Shown here: positions 27,801 through 39,315 of the stretch, one piece after another
Numbering within the stretch: the stretch's first letter is position 1
Layout of the letters: every line of letters starts with the position of its first letter
DNA from: Lineus longissimus
Taxonomy: Eukaryota; Nemertea; Pilidiophora; Heteronemertea; Lineidae
NCBI RefSeq assembly: GCF_910592395.1
Contig: NC_088323.1
Coordinates: 1,302,001 to 1,366,000, forward strand
Direction of reading: 5' to 3'
DNA length: 64,000 bases
Notes under the pieces: generated by a model
The model's database searches: none
Told to the model about the DNA's origin: nothing
The model's input: the letters and a program-made list of their open reading frames with translations, nothing else
Position numbers and translations under genes: made by a program

Positions 27801-30800
27801 TATGAGAGCCATGAATGCTAAATTCGCTGTATTTTCTAACAGGAAGACAGGTGGTATTTCATTGTATCTGTCAACACACTGAATGAGGTGGCTGAGTAAC
27901 GATTGAGGGACATTAAACAAACAGGAAATTGCAATTCTAAATGCTTTCAGATTTGGGATTGATGGCTTTCTTCTATTGATACAATTTATCTTGTTAATTT
28001 CAGAACTAGAACATAATGAACATGTAAAACAGCTGTTTGCTCACATGAACTTCGAGGATTATGATTGGTAAGTAATTAATGGTTCTACACCTCGATCAGT
28101 TTCCTGTGCAGGCATTATGAGCATTTCACTTTTAATAGCAAGCTTAATAATTGACACCACAGCCTGCCAATATTGTGACAAATGGCTTAGTCGCCTCAGG
28201 TGCAGCCAGGCACCATGATGCAAACACTGTCACACCTTCTGTTGTTTTTAAAAGTATGATCTAAAAAGATTGATTTGCACATAGGAGACAATTCACACTT
28301 GTTCAATGATAACTTTGCAACCAAAAGCAGTCTGATATTTTTCTGGATGTACATCTTGTGTCTTTTTTGTTTGTTTAACAGTATATGTGTGATGGGTGGA
28401 GATGGCACAGTTAACAAAGTGGTTCACAATGTATTGAATAAGGTGCAAGAGTTGGAGAATAGAGAAAAGAGGATGGGCTTCACCCCTGCCAAGTGTACAC
28501 TGCCTATTGCTATCCTACCTGTTGGTAAGTGTCACGTTCTCGCTGGAGTAGCCACATGTAGGGTACCCCTTTGACTTAGACAATACAGCATGAATATGAA
28601 GCCTGTCCTTTATTTGATGGTGTAAAACAAGATGTGTTTTTGTACAAGGTGCAAGATTAGGATATTGAGTGTCTACACCAGGGTCCGTCCATAAGTAAGA
28701 AATACGTCTAAGCCTAGGCCTTGTCTTCTTTGATTGAGAAGTTGCAGCTACTGAGAATGTTGTACTAGCAGTGTTACCAAGCATGAAATCATCTTGTTTT
28801 GTTGATCTTTCCTTTCTGCTTGTAGGCACGACCAACTCAATAGCTCATTCAGTGATGGGGACTGAAGATGTCTACACAGCCATGGTGCACATGATCATGG
28901 GTAGGTGTCTCCTGGTCCTGTTACTGATGGAACATATGATGTTGCAAGTTGGCACTTCACACTTGGCCCAAGTCCTTCTCCTGTCTTCTCTGGATTGCTT
29001 CAATCCCTTTAAGACCGAGGAAAAATCCAGTCTAACATATGTTCAAAGAAGGGGCCTGTAATGGTAATGTTTTCCAAATTCATTGATCTCCATATCAAGT
29101 CATTTCCGATCAATGTTTATAGTATAAGTTATCGCTGTGTTCACACAGTTTCGCCATCTATCTTTCCAGGGCATAAACGCACAGTTGACATCTCGGCCGC
29201 ATTCTGTCAGGAGGAGTTCCACCACTGGGTCTTCCATTCTCAGTACGGTTTCCATGGCAATGTCCTAAAGTACAAGAAGCGGTACAAGTCAGTTGGGCCC
29301 AAGGCTATGGAAGCAGCCTATATCAAGTCACTTACAAGGGCCAAGTTAATGTAAGTGGTGATGTTGCCTTTTGCTCCCCATTTTGAAATGTTGGATAACA
29401 TCTTCTGATTATGATGATTAAAAAGGTCTTTGGGTGATTTTGACACGTTGTCTCTTTTAAAAAGTAAAGTGAGTTGATTGTAGTGGAGTTATGTTATTCT
29501 TCTCTGTCTCTCATCAGACCCTACGAAGTTGAGATCAAGTACCTGCCAGCTGATACAGGGCCAGAGAAGGACACCAGTCACCCAAGAGATGAAGTCATCT
29601 GCAAGATGGGGTAGGTTTCTAAATGGTGATCAGAAGTGACTTTCTACCGAAACCTTGCTGTGTTCTGAATCTTGGGTTCAGGAGTTTCATGAGTCCACAT
29701 CGAATGGACTACAAGAATTGTTAGGTCTCAGTGATTAGCTACTTCTACTCCAATATGAAGTCTGTCTAGCCGGCCCATTTTAGGGGTTGCCTGGCAAGTT
29801 GTTGGGGAGGGGTGATTAGCTTTACAATGTAGTTAGAACACAGATCACAAAATAGTTTTGACGAAAATCGTTCAAAACCTTTAAAACCGTCATATCATTT
29901 CCTTTTGCAGGTGCAAGGTGTGCAAAGACGGCAAGTCAGAGTCTGACTCAGCGAGCGTCCATGTGGATGAGGTGATGGAGTTGGATACTTTGGGAGATTC
30001 TGGCCACAGCGATACGCTTGTTAAGATGATTGATCTGTCAAAGGAACACCGATCAAAATGGAAGACAGTGAAGGGTCACTACCTTAGCATCGGTCTGTAC
30101 GCCCTCCCTGGTCGAAGCGAGTTTGCCCCGGCAGGATGTAGTAAATACGCCCATTTGGCCGATGGCTGTGCTGATTTGGTGCTAGTGAATGGTGGTGACA
30201 CATCTAGGAAGGACTTTATACGATTTATCAAACGACATGGGTCTGCATCGAAAAACCAGGTAAGACATCATAAGCCTAATTTGCCAAAAGTAGCCATGGT
30301 GCTTTCCTAAGTTGGTGATCGTGGAACCACCAAGCAATACAGACTTGATACGCATCTTTGACACATCTGGTTGCAGCTTCAGGCTTGTGACTTTGCGCCA
30401 TTTGCCAGGTCCTTCTAATGACATAGCTGATATACATTTTTGAGGCCAAGACGTTTGTCTATTCAAATTTTGTGATAAATCTTATTTTGGCAGCTTGATC
30501 TTCCTTTTGTTGAGGCTTTCCGGGTTAAGGAGGTGCTCTTCCATCAACGCATGGCCACGACTTGGAAACACAAGGATCACAGCTACAGCGAGATAGAAAA
30601 TGAAATGAAGAAACAAGAAAAGCATGTAAGTTCTTCATGTCTACTTCGTATTTCACATGCTACTGCCATTGTCAGAAGGCCTTCTGTTCTTTATTTTCAA
30701 CCCAATTTCACATAATCATTAGTGTTGATGTAATAGATGACTTTATTTGCAAACCAAATCATTGTCCTTGTGTTTTACTGCCATTGTTGAATGACAAACT

Positions 30801-31735
30801 GGTAGGAAAATGAGTCAGGTCTATACAGCCCTTGACATCATTTTTATTGATTCTACAGAAAAACAAGAAGAGAAACTCCATGGTGCAAATCATCGATGAC
30901 TTGAGTGTGACCGACAGCTTTGAAGATGAAGTCGATGAGGACAGTGACAGCTCCTTAGAGATCCCGACAATGGATGGGGATGGTTGGTGTGATGGGAAAA
31001 ATGCTCTCGGTAGTGCATCGAGTAGTGCTAATGGTTCACTTGCGGGAAGTGCAAAGGTGTGTTGAGAATGATTCTTCTTCTGTCATCACCACAATGACCA
31101 ATTATTATAGTTTGATCTCTCTATCATATAGGTCTCACTTACGTGCTTGTGATGAGTTCAATTCATTGTTGGTCATCGTACTAATAGATACATGTACATG
31201 ATTTTCCTCTTATTTAAGGATATCAACAAAAACAGCAAGAAAGACAAGAATGCCGAATTAAGGCCAGGAGTGAGACTGTCGTTTCTTGAGAAAGAGCATT
31301 TAAGACGGAAGGAGAAACGTGAAAAGAAAGAGAAGAAGTTGAAGGAGAAAGATGAGTCTAAGACAAAGACTGTGTGGAACTTGGATGGTGAAATGGAGAG
31401 AGAAACTGATCTCCATTTTGTGTAAGTTTTATCTAGTCTTCTCCATATGAATCACTATTGACCTCCTCCAGAAGTCCTGCCCCTTGCACTCTCTTATTTT
31501 TCACTATCTCTTCTTCAGAATTGAGTTGCTGGTATAACCCTATAAAACTTGTTTCTTTCTTAAAAAGTATTATTCTCTATAAGTTATTTTATCTGCTTGT
31601 TTTTGTTTAACCCCTAACAACACGCCTTTTATTTCCAGGGTTTACGACCAGCTCGTAACGTTTAGCGGCCTGGGCCTCTACAAGGACTCTGTAGTGACTG
31701 AGAGTAAAATGACGTGGATACCAGCATTTGTTTAG
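24853..31735 (+). CDS. CERK: Ceramide kinase, complete 13-exon gene
   Basis: Exons: 24853-25096, 27157-27411, 27558-27689, 28004-28067, 28382-28524, 28826-28900, 29170-29350, 29518-29610, 29911-30259, 30494-30625, 30859-31056, 31219-31421 and 31639-31735. The total is 2166 nt, 721 aa. Ceramide kinase phosphorylates ceramide to ceramide-1-phosphate. Seen: a PH-like N-terminal region (FTVDGLAYDATL through WVERIQKTIQ); the diacylglycerol-kinase-type catalytic core starting RPQNLFFILQPFAGKK; the nucleotide-binding GGDGT at 237-241; LPVGTTNSIAHSVMGTED; and the Cys motif C-x3-C-x2-C (C393, C397, C400) typical of ceramide kinases. It also has HLADGCADLVLV, then FDLPFVE-type LDLPFVEAFRVK. It is longer than human CERK (537 aa) because exons 9-12 add an acidic Ser-rich and a Lys/Glu-rich linker before the final beta element NLDGE. 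An alternative homologous last exon lies at 32218. CERKL (the ceramide-kinase-like paralogue) is less likely. Confidence 0.9.
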
Positions 31736-32217
31736 CTTGCATTAAACTTATGGTTCTGTGACAATTTCATAAGGAAATCATTCAATGACTTGCTGTTGTG
31801 ATGTATTTTCTGAAAACCTAAAAGGACTATGTTGATTGTCTTGATGATATCATCTGTAGGAGTATTTGCTGAGCACTTACTGTAGAAATCCAGAGAGCAT
31901 TGGTAGAGAATGGGAAGCATGTATCAAGTGTACATGATTGTTGTGAATGTGATTCCAAAATATGCAAAATATTGTGATATTCTTAGTCAATGTTAATAGT
32001 GGTGACCGCCTGTACATGTATTATAGCTGTATATTGGTCATGTAATGAATAACTTTGTTCATCTCGAATCGGGGTTAGAACAGTGGTGCCTGGAGAGCAA
32101 TGAATTATCAACTCTTTTAGCTTCGGAATGAAATTCCAACTTTTGCGCATAATTTTCCACGAACCACGGTTAATCATACTCCAACATAACCATACTCCTA
32201 CTCTTTACTTTTTCTAG

Positions 32218-32308
32218 GGTTTACGAGAAGTTGTTGACAGTCTGTGGATTCGGTTGCTATGACGATGCAGAAGCAGGCAAGAGTAAAATGCCCATGTTTG
32301 TCACTTAG
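32218..32308 (+). CDS. CERK: Alternative terminal exon 13b of ceramide kinase
   Basis: It starts after a tttctag acceptor in the same phase as exon 13a and reads VVYEKLLTVCGFGCYDD to KSKMPMFVT and TAG. Aligned without gaps over 24 residues to exon 13a (VVYDQLVTFSGLGLYKD..ESKM), 11 positions are identical and several others are conservative. Joined to exon 12 instead of 13a it gives a 719-aa protein with a different C-terminus. This is a tandem duplication of the terminal exon. Use as a mutually exclusive last exon is inferred. Confidence 0.75.
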
Positions 32309-33495
32309 TGCTATCTTTGGTAACTCGTCATCCAGTTTTGCCACTATATGTGTGTGATCTGATTCTTTGCTTTGAAGTCGCATGTAAAAAAATGATTGTG
32401 ATGTCCAAGTTGACTTGTTCAAAGACATTGTACATGTACATGTACATTAGATAGTCATGTATGTTGTGGTAGACCGAAGTTTATTGGTTGAGAAAAGTCG
32501 ATGTAGAACCATGTTAAAGAGTATTTCTAGATACCGTTCCTGTCTGGTGCTTGTTGTGTTGTAAAATGCCTTTGTTGGCTTCACTCAGTTGGAACTTTTA
32601 GTCTCAAAACCTACGCCTTTATCAACGATTCTCCAGCGACACTCTTTGATAACCTGCAGAGGTACTGGAGTTGGTAAACTTCCAGAAAATAAAACCATGC
32701 ACTGATTTATTTGTAATAAATATTCATCCAAACTTACTCAAAACTTTGATAAGCAGTATTTTAACTTTATTGCCTATAAAGCATGCATTTTTGTAGCTGA
32801 TTTCTTCTAGAAAAAGTAGAGGCACCTTTTAGAATATCTAATGTAGTGTAATGTTCTATGTCAGATGTTTTTAGATACATATACAAGGGTCACATTTTAT
32901 ACTTACTGTATGTTTGTCATTGAAAGTTATTTCTTGCCATTATTTGTAATAGGATTTTAAACACTTTGTGTAGGAATGGGAAATCCATAATAAATGTATG
33001 GTGCCTTTTTTGCTGGTTATAGCAGATTGTTGTAATTGATGCTGTGGTTTTTGGTGAGCATGTCTACATCATTCATGGCCAGAGGTCTGTGGTTCATGTG
33101 CTGTGACTGGGATCACCCTGAAGAAAGGTTCTGTACATGGTCGTGAATGTCCTGACAACATACGTACGTAGGCACTAACTTTTTTCATGTTGACTATGCA
33201 GGTGTTTTTACAAATCCAGTTCATTCCACGATGTGAATGGCTCATTTGGATCTGATCATTAGTGTGTCCTTAAACTTGCACCAATCTTATCTACCTGATT
33301 GTTTCCGTCCATGATCCATCCTGTTTTACATGTACCATTGGATTTACGTTTCTGTAGTTATTGCGCTTTTAGCAGTCTGAACTTGATATAAAGTGACTCA
33401 GTACACAGGTCAGCCATGATGTTGGCTTTAGCCTTCAGTAATTCTCCTTGTGTATAAAGCGTCCTCTCTCACTCTGTACAAACACAAGTTTACAA

Positions 33496-33501
33496 AATAA
33501 A
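33496..33501 (+). terminator. AATAAA poly(A) signal, probable distal end of CERK transcripts
   Basis: AATAAA is followed within about 40 nt by a GT/T-rich downstream element (ttgttgtttttgtgtgt). This is the best-formed polyadenylation site after the two alternative last exons of ceramide kinase. Confidence 0.5.
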
Positions 33502-35224
33502 GTATTTTTCACAAACAACTCCATTGTTGTTTTTGTGTGTCCTCATAATCTGACCATTTATGTCTGCCTCGACGGAACTAAAGCTGAAGTTGATGAATGA
33601 TCAGAAATTTGGGACGAGAAGAAGATTGATCTACTGGAAAGTGGATGCTACTATCATTGTGTGGTTGAGCAGTAGTGCCACCGACTGAAAGTGGTCATCA
33701 TCTTTACACGGATAGCTCATCCAGGAATAGCTTTTGTCCACCATCCATCCACTGGTTAAACAACCTCGATGTTTACATCAACCACAACTCCACAAAGGAA
33801 ATTCCTTTACAGAGTGATTGGTTGGGTTCTTTGCTCGGGGATCCTGAGATCATCCTTTTTTTACTCCATCATTACAAAATGAAGTATCCATAAAGGTGAA
33901 GTATATTGAAAACCCCTGGTTATACCAGGATTGAAGTATCTGCAAGTGCAATGCCAACTCCATCGAGTGAAGGAAATGGCATTCTGTCAGCCGGGCTGGC
34001 CTACTCTAGTTTCTCCCTGATAAATGTCATTATTGTGGATTCGCTTCTGATTGCCAAATCAAAAACATAAATCCTTCCAAAACTGCCTCCTGTACAATCG
34101 AATGAGATTTAGCAAAGACGCAAATATGTGTATGCATAATGTATCGTCATTTATTCATTTCTATCAAAACAAAACTAAACCATGCATTACATTCATTATT
34201 CAGAGATTAATGAAAAAAGATAATGGCTTTGTTGCTTCTGTCTTATGGCACTTGGAGACTGTCAAGTAGAATTAATGACATCTAGTCTCTGTATCCTTGA
34301 GTTGAGAGCAGAGTGTCAACTGTGACATTACACACTCTGGGTCTACTGGCCAATTTGTGACTAGACATGTACATGTACAAGTCTGTAGGAAGAAACGAGA
34401 GACCTTAGAGGAAACCTACATCATGTATGCCGTCGGAGAGTAACGTTCCATGCTGAGAGAAATGACTTGTCAACCCCGCACTTCATGAAGAGTTCAGATG
34501 GAAATGCCACTAAATCCACTTCAGGTCTTTTGCAGTAAACACTGCTGTGACTCTAATAGTTTGAGCCAAAAGGTGAGAAACGTTTCTTTAACACTTGAGT
34601 TTCAATAGGTTTTTTTGATTTTCCATGAAGTGCTTTGGTGTTCACATCTGTGGTAGTTGGCTTTATTTTACCAAAGTTATCACAAAATTTCATTCACAAT
34701 GGCTTTTAGCAGCTTCTGCATCTAAACTCTTCCTATAAGACATCTTCTTGAGAAGTTCAAGTCGGCTGTTACAGGAATACACACAAGACAACATCTGCAC
34801 GAACTGACATACATTGTACAACAACATCACACAGACACATAACAGTACATTTAATAATGTTTACAAGCCATTTCTATTCTGATATTTTCTCAAGAAGAAC
34901 TACATTCAATGATTCACAAGATCAATTCTCGGCATACACTATGACATATACATGTATATCATGTACAATATCTGATCTACAACAAAGATTTCTAATTGTA
35001 TCACAGGTGAAGGTAAAAAAATAAACCCAATCTGCATAAAAAATTGGTAAGGTCTACAAAAGTGATGGTTGCAATAACATCTACATCAAATCTAACAAAA
35101 TGCAACATTTTAGGAAGACGTTTCCTTTCTTCATGATTTGATTGGTCATGTAGTTCATTTAAGATAAGAATATTATTGTTGTGAGTGTAATTTGGTAAAA
35201 ATCCAAGCCTCATTTCACTTCAGA

Positions 35225-35308
35225 GTACAAACAATACACTGCATTACACAGTGTACAAACAATACACTGCATTACACAGTGTACAAACAATACACTGCAT
35301 TACACAGG
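35225..35308. repeat. Tandem repeat, 28 nt x 3
   Basis: Three adjacent, almost identical copies of a unit beginning gtacaaacaatacactgcat. They start at 35225, 35253 and 35281 and lie in the presumed 3' UTR or flank of the PNKD-like gene. There is no spacer between units, so it is a minisatellite and not a CRISPR array. Confidence 0.9.
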
Positions 35309-35941
35309 TACATTTTTAGATGTTTCATTAAAAAGTACTAGAACACCACTGGTAGTGTAACAGCTGACTTGTTATTGTTATAAATATACTCTTAGACTAC
35401 ATGTCGTTAAATTTTTCATTTTACATATATTATTCAGATGCTTTGGCAAAAGAATATGTCTACATGTACTTGCAAACTGTTCCCTGCACCCAAAGCTACC
35501 GGGCTGAAATAAGGTATGGCATTCCAGCCCACGTTTAGCAATATCCAGCAGCTCCTCATTTGAGATCAACTTACTTTAATAACAAACCCTTTGATTGCAC
35601 CGTCATGTACATGTTGCATGATCATTTCAAAAGAGTACATTCATCCCTCTTGGGTTGAAATGAGTCAACTTAAATAAACAGCAGTTAGTATAACCAGTCA
35701 GCATTTGCATGCACTAAATTTCATGACATACACATCATACATTGTACATGTAACAACTCTGTGTTTGCGATTACCAAACCCTAACATTGAACATTAGTTG
35801 GCCCTGGTATCTGGTCCATTGTTTCCAATGCCATGACAGATTATGCAATGGTAGTACACTATACCAATGAACACAATGATCATGAGGCCACATCGAAGCT
35901 TTGCCATGCAATGCATGTACAAACAGCAGTGAACTCTCCAC

Positions 35942-38915
35942 TCACAGTTTGTACTTAAACTTGTCTTTCCTGGTGCGAAGTTCAAATAAAACTTTCGGTC
36001 TGGTCCCCTCAGGGTCTGCTTCAAACTCCGACGTCATACCGACTTGGTTGAGAAGGCTGTCTTTGTCCGTTCTCAGGAAGGGGTTGTAAGACCTTTCTTC
36101 ACCGATGACGGAAGGGCACTGAAAATAAAACAGCATACTACATTAGCGGTGTCATATGAAAACAAATTATGGTAACAGATGGCACCATGAAGGCAAGGCA
36201 GTTCCAGCAGGGAACATCCATGAAGGTGGAAGCAATGTTGGTCAGAATAGAAGCATGCTCCTCCCTTATTTCAAACTGAGGCCTAATGGAATTAATGTGG
36301 ACCTTTTCGGTAACTGACATACAGTAGAACCTCCCTTAGCGGACACCTCTCTATTAGGGACAACCTCTCTATTAAGGACACTAGTTTTGGTCCCAAATTT
36401 GTTGTTTCCATTCAATTTGACCTCTTTAATCAGGACACCTCTCTATTAAGGACAGCACTAGTCAGTCCCAATGGTGTCCTTAATAGAGAAGTTCTACTGT
36501 ATTTGAAATATGAAGTCTGTGACTACATAGCTTCAAGATGACATTGCTTTTCCACATGATCTTAATTCAACAGTGTTAACTTACAGTCGCAAATCTTTTA
36601 CTTCTCTGATTCTTGACCCATTCTAACTTTGCCTTAACTTCCTCGTTATCGGGTTCAATGGAGAGAGCAAACTCCAGGTTGTCCTTTGCATACTCATGAC
36701 CTTGAAGGGAAAAAAAAGATATGTTTCAAATCTTTTGTAATTAGAAAAACCAGGCCCTATCAACCAATTTTACTGGATCCGGAGCTTTGTTTTCATCAAT
36801 ACTCCACTTGGCTATGTGTAAAAGTCTCCCAAATGATCAATGACCCCCATCACTTACCCGGCCAGAGCAGAGTGTCTTCATTCAATCCAGCTATTCTGTC
36901 CAAAGAACGGAGCATGGTAGCTGCATTGCCTTCAAACATACGACCTGTAGAATATAAGGAATGGGTAAACTTGAGGACAAGGATGGCTGCATGAACTGAC
37001 AGCTTCATTAGATAAAGCATGGCAATATGGAGGGGCTCCCTGCTGCAAGCATCAATGCCATAGCTTGTTTAAGTTCATGAAAGGGTCTTGGCTTGTGTCC
37101 CCCATCATTGAATCAGTTTGTCAACAACCTGATGCTGAGCATGTTGCACTCAGACCACAGGTTTACCGATAGCGGATCAAGATCTGGTAAGGCTTCTCCC
37201 CAGAAACCAACCAAAGATTGATTCATACACAGCAGGTCAACCTGATTCTACATACCACATCCTCCAAGGAAGAGCGCGTCTCCTGAGAACAGAGAGTCGG
37301 GTGCATCATAGTGATTGCCAATCAAGCAATAAACCACGTGGCCGACAGTATGGCCAGGCGTGTAGTAGACCTTGAAAGTCATGTGACCTTGCCCGATTAT
37401 CAGATCTTCTCCATCAGTCACCGAGCTGAAAAAAACAGAATCATTTTAGAAATGATACATTCCAATGAGACACTGATGTTTCCGAGATATTGGGCAAGAC
37501 AGACTGACACTAACCGACAATCCGCATTTGAACAAATACAATGTTAAAATCTGGACGAATGAACTGCACATACCAGAAGCCATGTTACATTGAGATAGAA
37601 GAAGTGACACCAAATAGATTTGAAATATTCAATGTGATGACACTTACTTTGTTGTATCAGGGACTTCGTCTATTATGCAGCCATAGATACAAGCACTTGG
37701 ATAGTGCTGACGAAAATATTTATTCCCTCCGCTGTGATCCCTGAAATACAAACCACAGATGTATCATTGCCACGATTCAAGTGAGAGTTGAATATGCTAC
37801 GAAGCCAGACCCACATGAAATCAAGGTCAACAGAGGAATCCATTGATTTCTTACCAGTGTTTATGAGTTGTTAGTATAGCCGTGGGTCGACACTTGTGAG
37901 CATCTAGAACTGCCTGAAAAACAGAAGAAGTTCAATTATATTGCATACATCTAGAGCATCAATGAATATAAACTTAACAGAACAGATGCCATGTGTCTCA
38001 CAGGGAAATCTAATCAACAGAAAAGATATACCTTGCTACGAATAGTCAAAAGGTGAGAATGCTTGGGCATGTTCAAATCTGGTAAGCGAGCTCCTTTCGA
38101 GGACAAGAAAATAGCGACAGAATATCTGACTGAGACAGGATATAAGGGATATGGTTAACCTGTACAGCATCAGCATCTGAGGGGTCAATGAGTACAACAG
38201 TTCCTGAGGCCTCCTCCTTGATCATGTAAGCATAGTTATCCAGACTCATTGGGATTGGGATGATTTTCAAGCCTGAAAAATGGGAAAAGACTCGATCAAA
38301 AACAGAACATCTTGAAAATTTCATGAATTATTGACCAGAGTCAAAGAGACTTTAGATGTGTTGACAATGACATTGTCAATGTCCTGATGTTAACTTCTGT
38401 CCATCTTATTACACCAATTAAAGAAGATAAAGATGGAATTTCTCAGGATTTTATCCTTACTATAAGTTTTCAGTCAAAACAAAGTAACAGCTTACCATCA
38501 TATTCTGTTGGCTCAACTATAGAATGTGGTGCACCATTAAACTTCTCTCTTGCTTTTGACAATTCTCGCCGGTAATACAGGTAGCCTATCCGTGTCTTTG
38601 TGTAAAGACAGTAGCTGAAAGAGATCATTATTGCGATTAGAATAGAATGTTAGACAAGGCACACCGTTGATGGCATAGAGGAGTGTTTACAGTCTGACTA
38701 TGACGTCACTGTGTGTACTGACATGATAGACACCATCCATGCAAAAACAAATTCAATATTATTCATCCCAGACCCAGTGCAGTGTAGGCCAAAGTGTGTA
38801 ATACTCGCCCTATTTTGAAGAAAGGGCTCCCTGCCCTTGCCATCTTTGTGATCTTGAGATAAAGATAAATCAGAAGAATCAGCAACAATATAGTAGCATA
38901 ACCAAAATCAATCAT
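35942..38915 (-). CDS. PNKD: PNKD-like metallo-beta-lactamase-fold protein, complete 9-exon gene
   Basis: Exons in transcript order: 38915-38809, 38614-38496, 38272-38160, 37913-37855, 37740-37648, 37425-37256, 36944-36858, 36700-36585 and 36118-35942. The total is 1041 nt, 346 aa. PNKD is related to glyoxalase II (hydroxyacylglutathione hydrolase); human mutations cause paroxysmal nonkinesigenic dyskinesia. Seen: an N-terminal hydrophobic helix at about 7-20 ([15 protein letters not shown]), as in the long membrane isoform of human PNKD; then [20 protein letters not shown], the PNKD-specific segment; [15 protein letters not shown]; and all metal ligands ([30 protein letters not shown]). The C-terminus [12 protein letters not shown] is the family signature. 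Exon 1 ends at a GC donor (ATAGG|GCGAGT), needed to join KIG to YCLY. An overlapping uORF lies upstream. Whether glutathione thioesters are its substrate is not known from the sequence. Confidence 0.92.
36322..36499. mobile_element. Tigger/pogo-like MITE, 178 bp
   Basis: The termini are inverted repeats (CAGTAGAACCTC at the left; GAAGTTCTACTG at the right). They are flanked by TA on both sides, the target duplication of Tc1/mariner/pogo elements. The interior has repeated ACACCTCTCTATTA words and no coding capacity. It lies in the last intron of the PNKD-like gene. A diverged relative is at 50405-50574. Assignment to pogo/Tigger rests on the CAGTRGAACC termini and TA sites. Confidence 0.75.
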
Positions 38916-39121
38916 AACAGGTCATTATAAACAAATTTAATCTGTGTAAAATTTGACAGCTGGGAATTGTCAGCCATGTTGTTCTGGGGAAGACGCGATT
39001 TGTTATATCCTCGATATTTACCACACATCGCGAGGGATGTTGGAATTCTTCTCCTTCCGACGCAGCACAAGCTGACATCCAACGACGCGATCCTAGCGGC
39101 AAATTGAAGAACTAGAACCAT
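38912..39121 (-). other. Upstream ORF overlapping the PNKD start as ATGA
   Basis: A 69-codon frame starting MVLVLQFAARIASL ends in TGA that overlaps the PNKD ATG in the sequence ATGA (38915-38912). Its start is in the likely 5' leader. The peptide is Arg-rich with an amphipathic start, so a coding role (for example a targeting peptide in an alternative transcript) cannot be excluded. No phase-compatible donor into exon 2 was found. It may simply be regulatory, or upstream of the transcription start. Confidence 0.35.
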
Positions 39122-39315
39122 GGCAATATTGAGGTCCTATAGGCCTAATAGTGTCTAAAAACACAAACTCCAAAAACAGAAACTCCAAAAAAACATGTTT
39201 TTTGCCAAAACAACTGCTGAATCAACACTGACATACTGTGAGGACCGAGAAATCAATGATTTTATGAGGATGCACCCCACCGCCTGATTTCTTGGAGGAT
39301 TGTATTGTAAACAAC
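38916..39315. promoter_or_regulatory. Bidirectional promoter region, PNKD-like/PARP
   Basis: The start codons of the minus-strand PNKD-like gene and the plus-strand PARP gene are 400 bp apart and divergent. The interval contains the uORF at 38912-39121 and short direct repeats of AAACTCCAAAAA near 39167-39192. No TATA box stands out. Confidence 0.5.

Larger units (their letters stand above)
31736..35941. other. Convergent 3' region of ceramide kinase and PNKD-like gene
   Basis: Apart from the alternative exon at 32218-32308 I see no coding sequence. It is probably mostly 3' UTR. Plus-strand AATAAA words occur near 32685, 32988 and 33496-33501. The last lies before a T-rich/GT-rich stretch and is a good end for a long ceramide kinase transcript. 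A three-copy 28-nt tandem repeat lies at about 35225-35308. Confidence 0.5.

Noticed and set aside
35225-35308. 28-nt direct repeats suggesting a CRISPR array
   Set aside because: The units are adjacent with no spacers and the genome is eukaryotic; this is a minisatellite.
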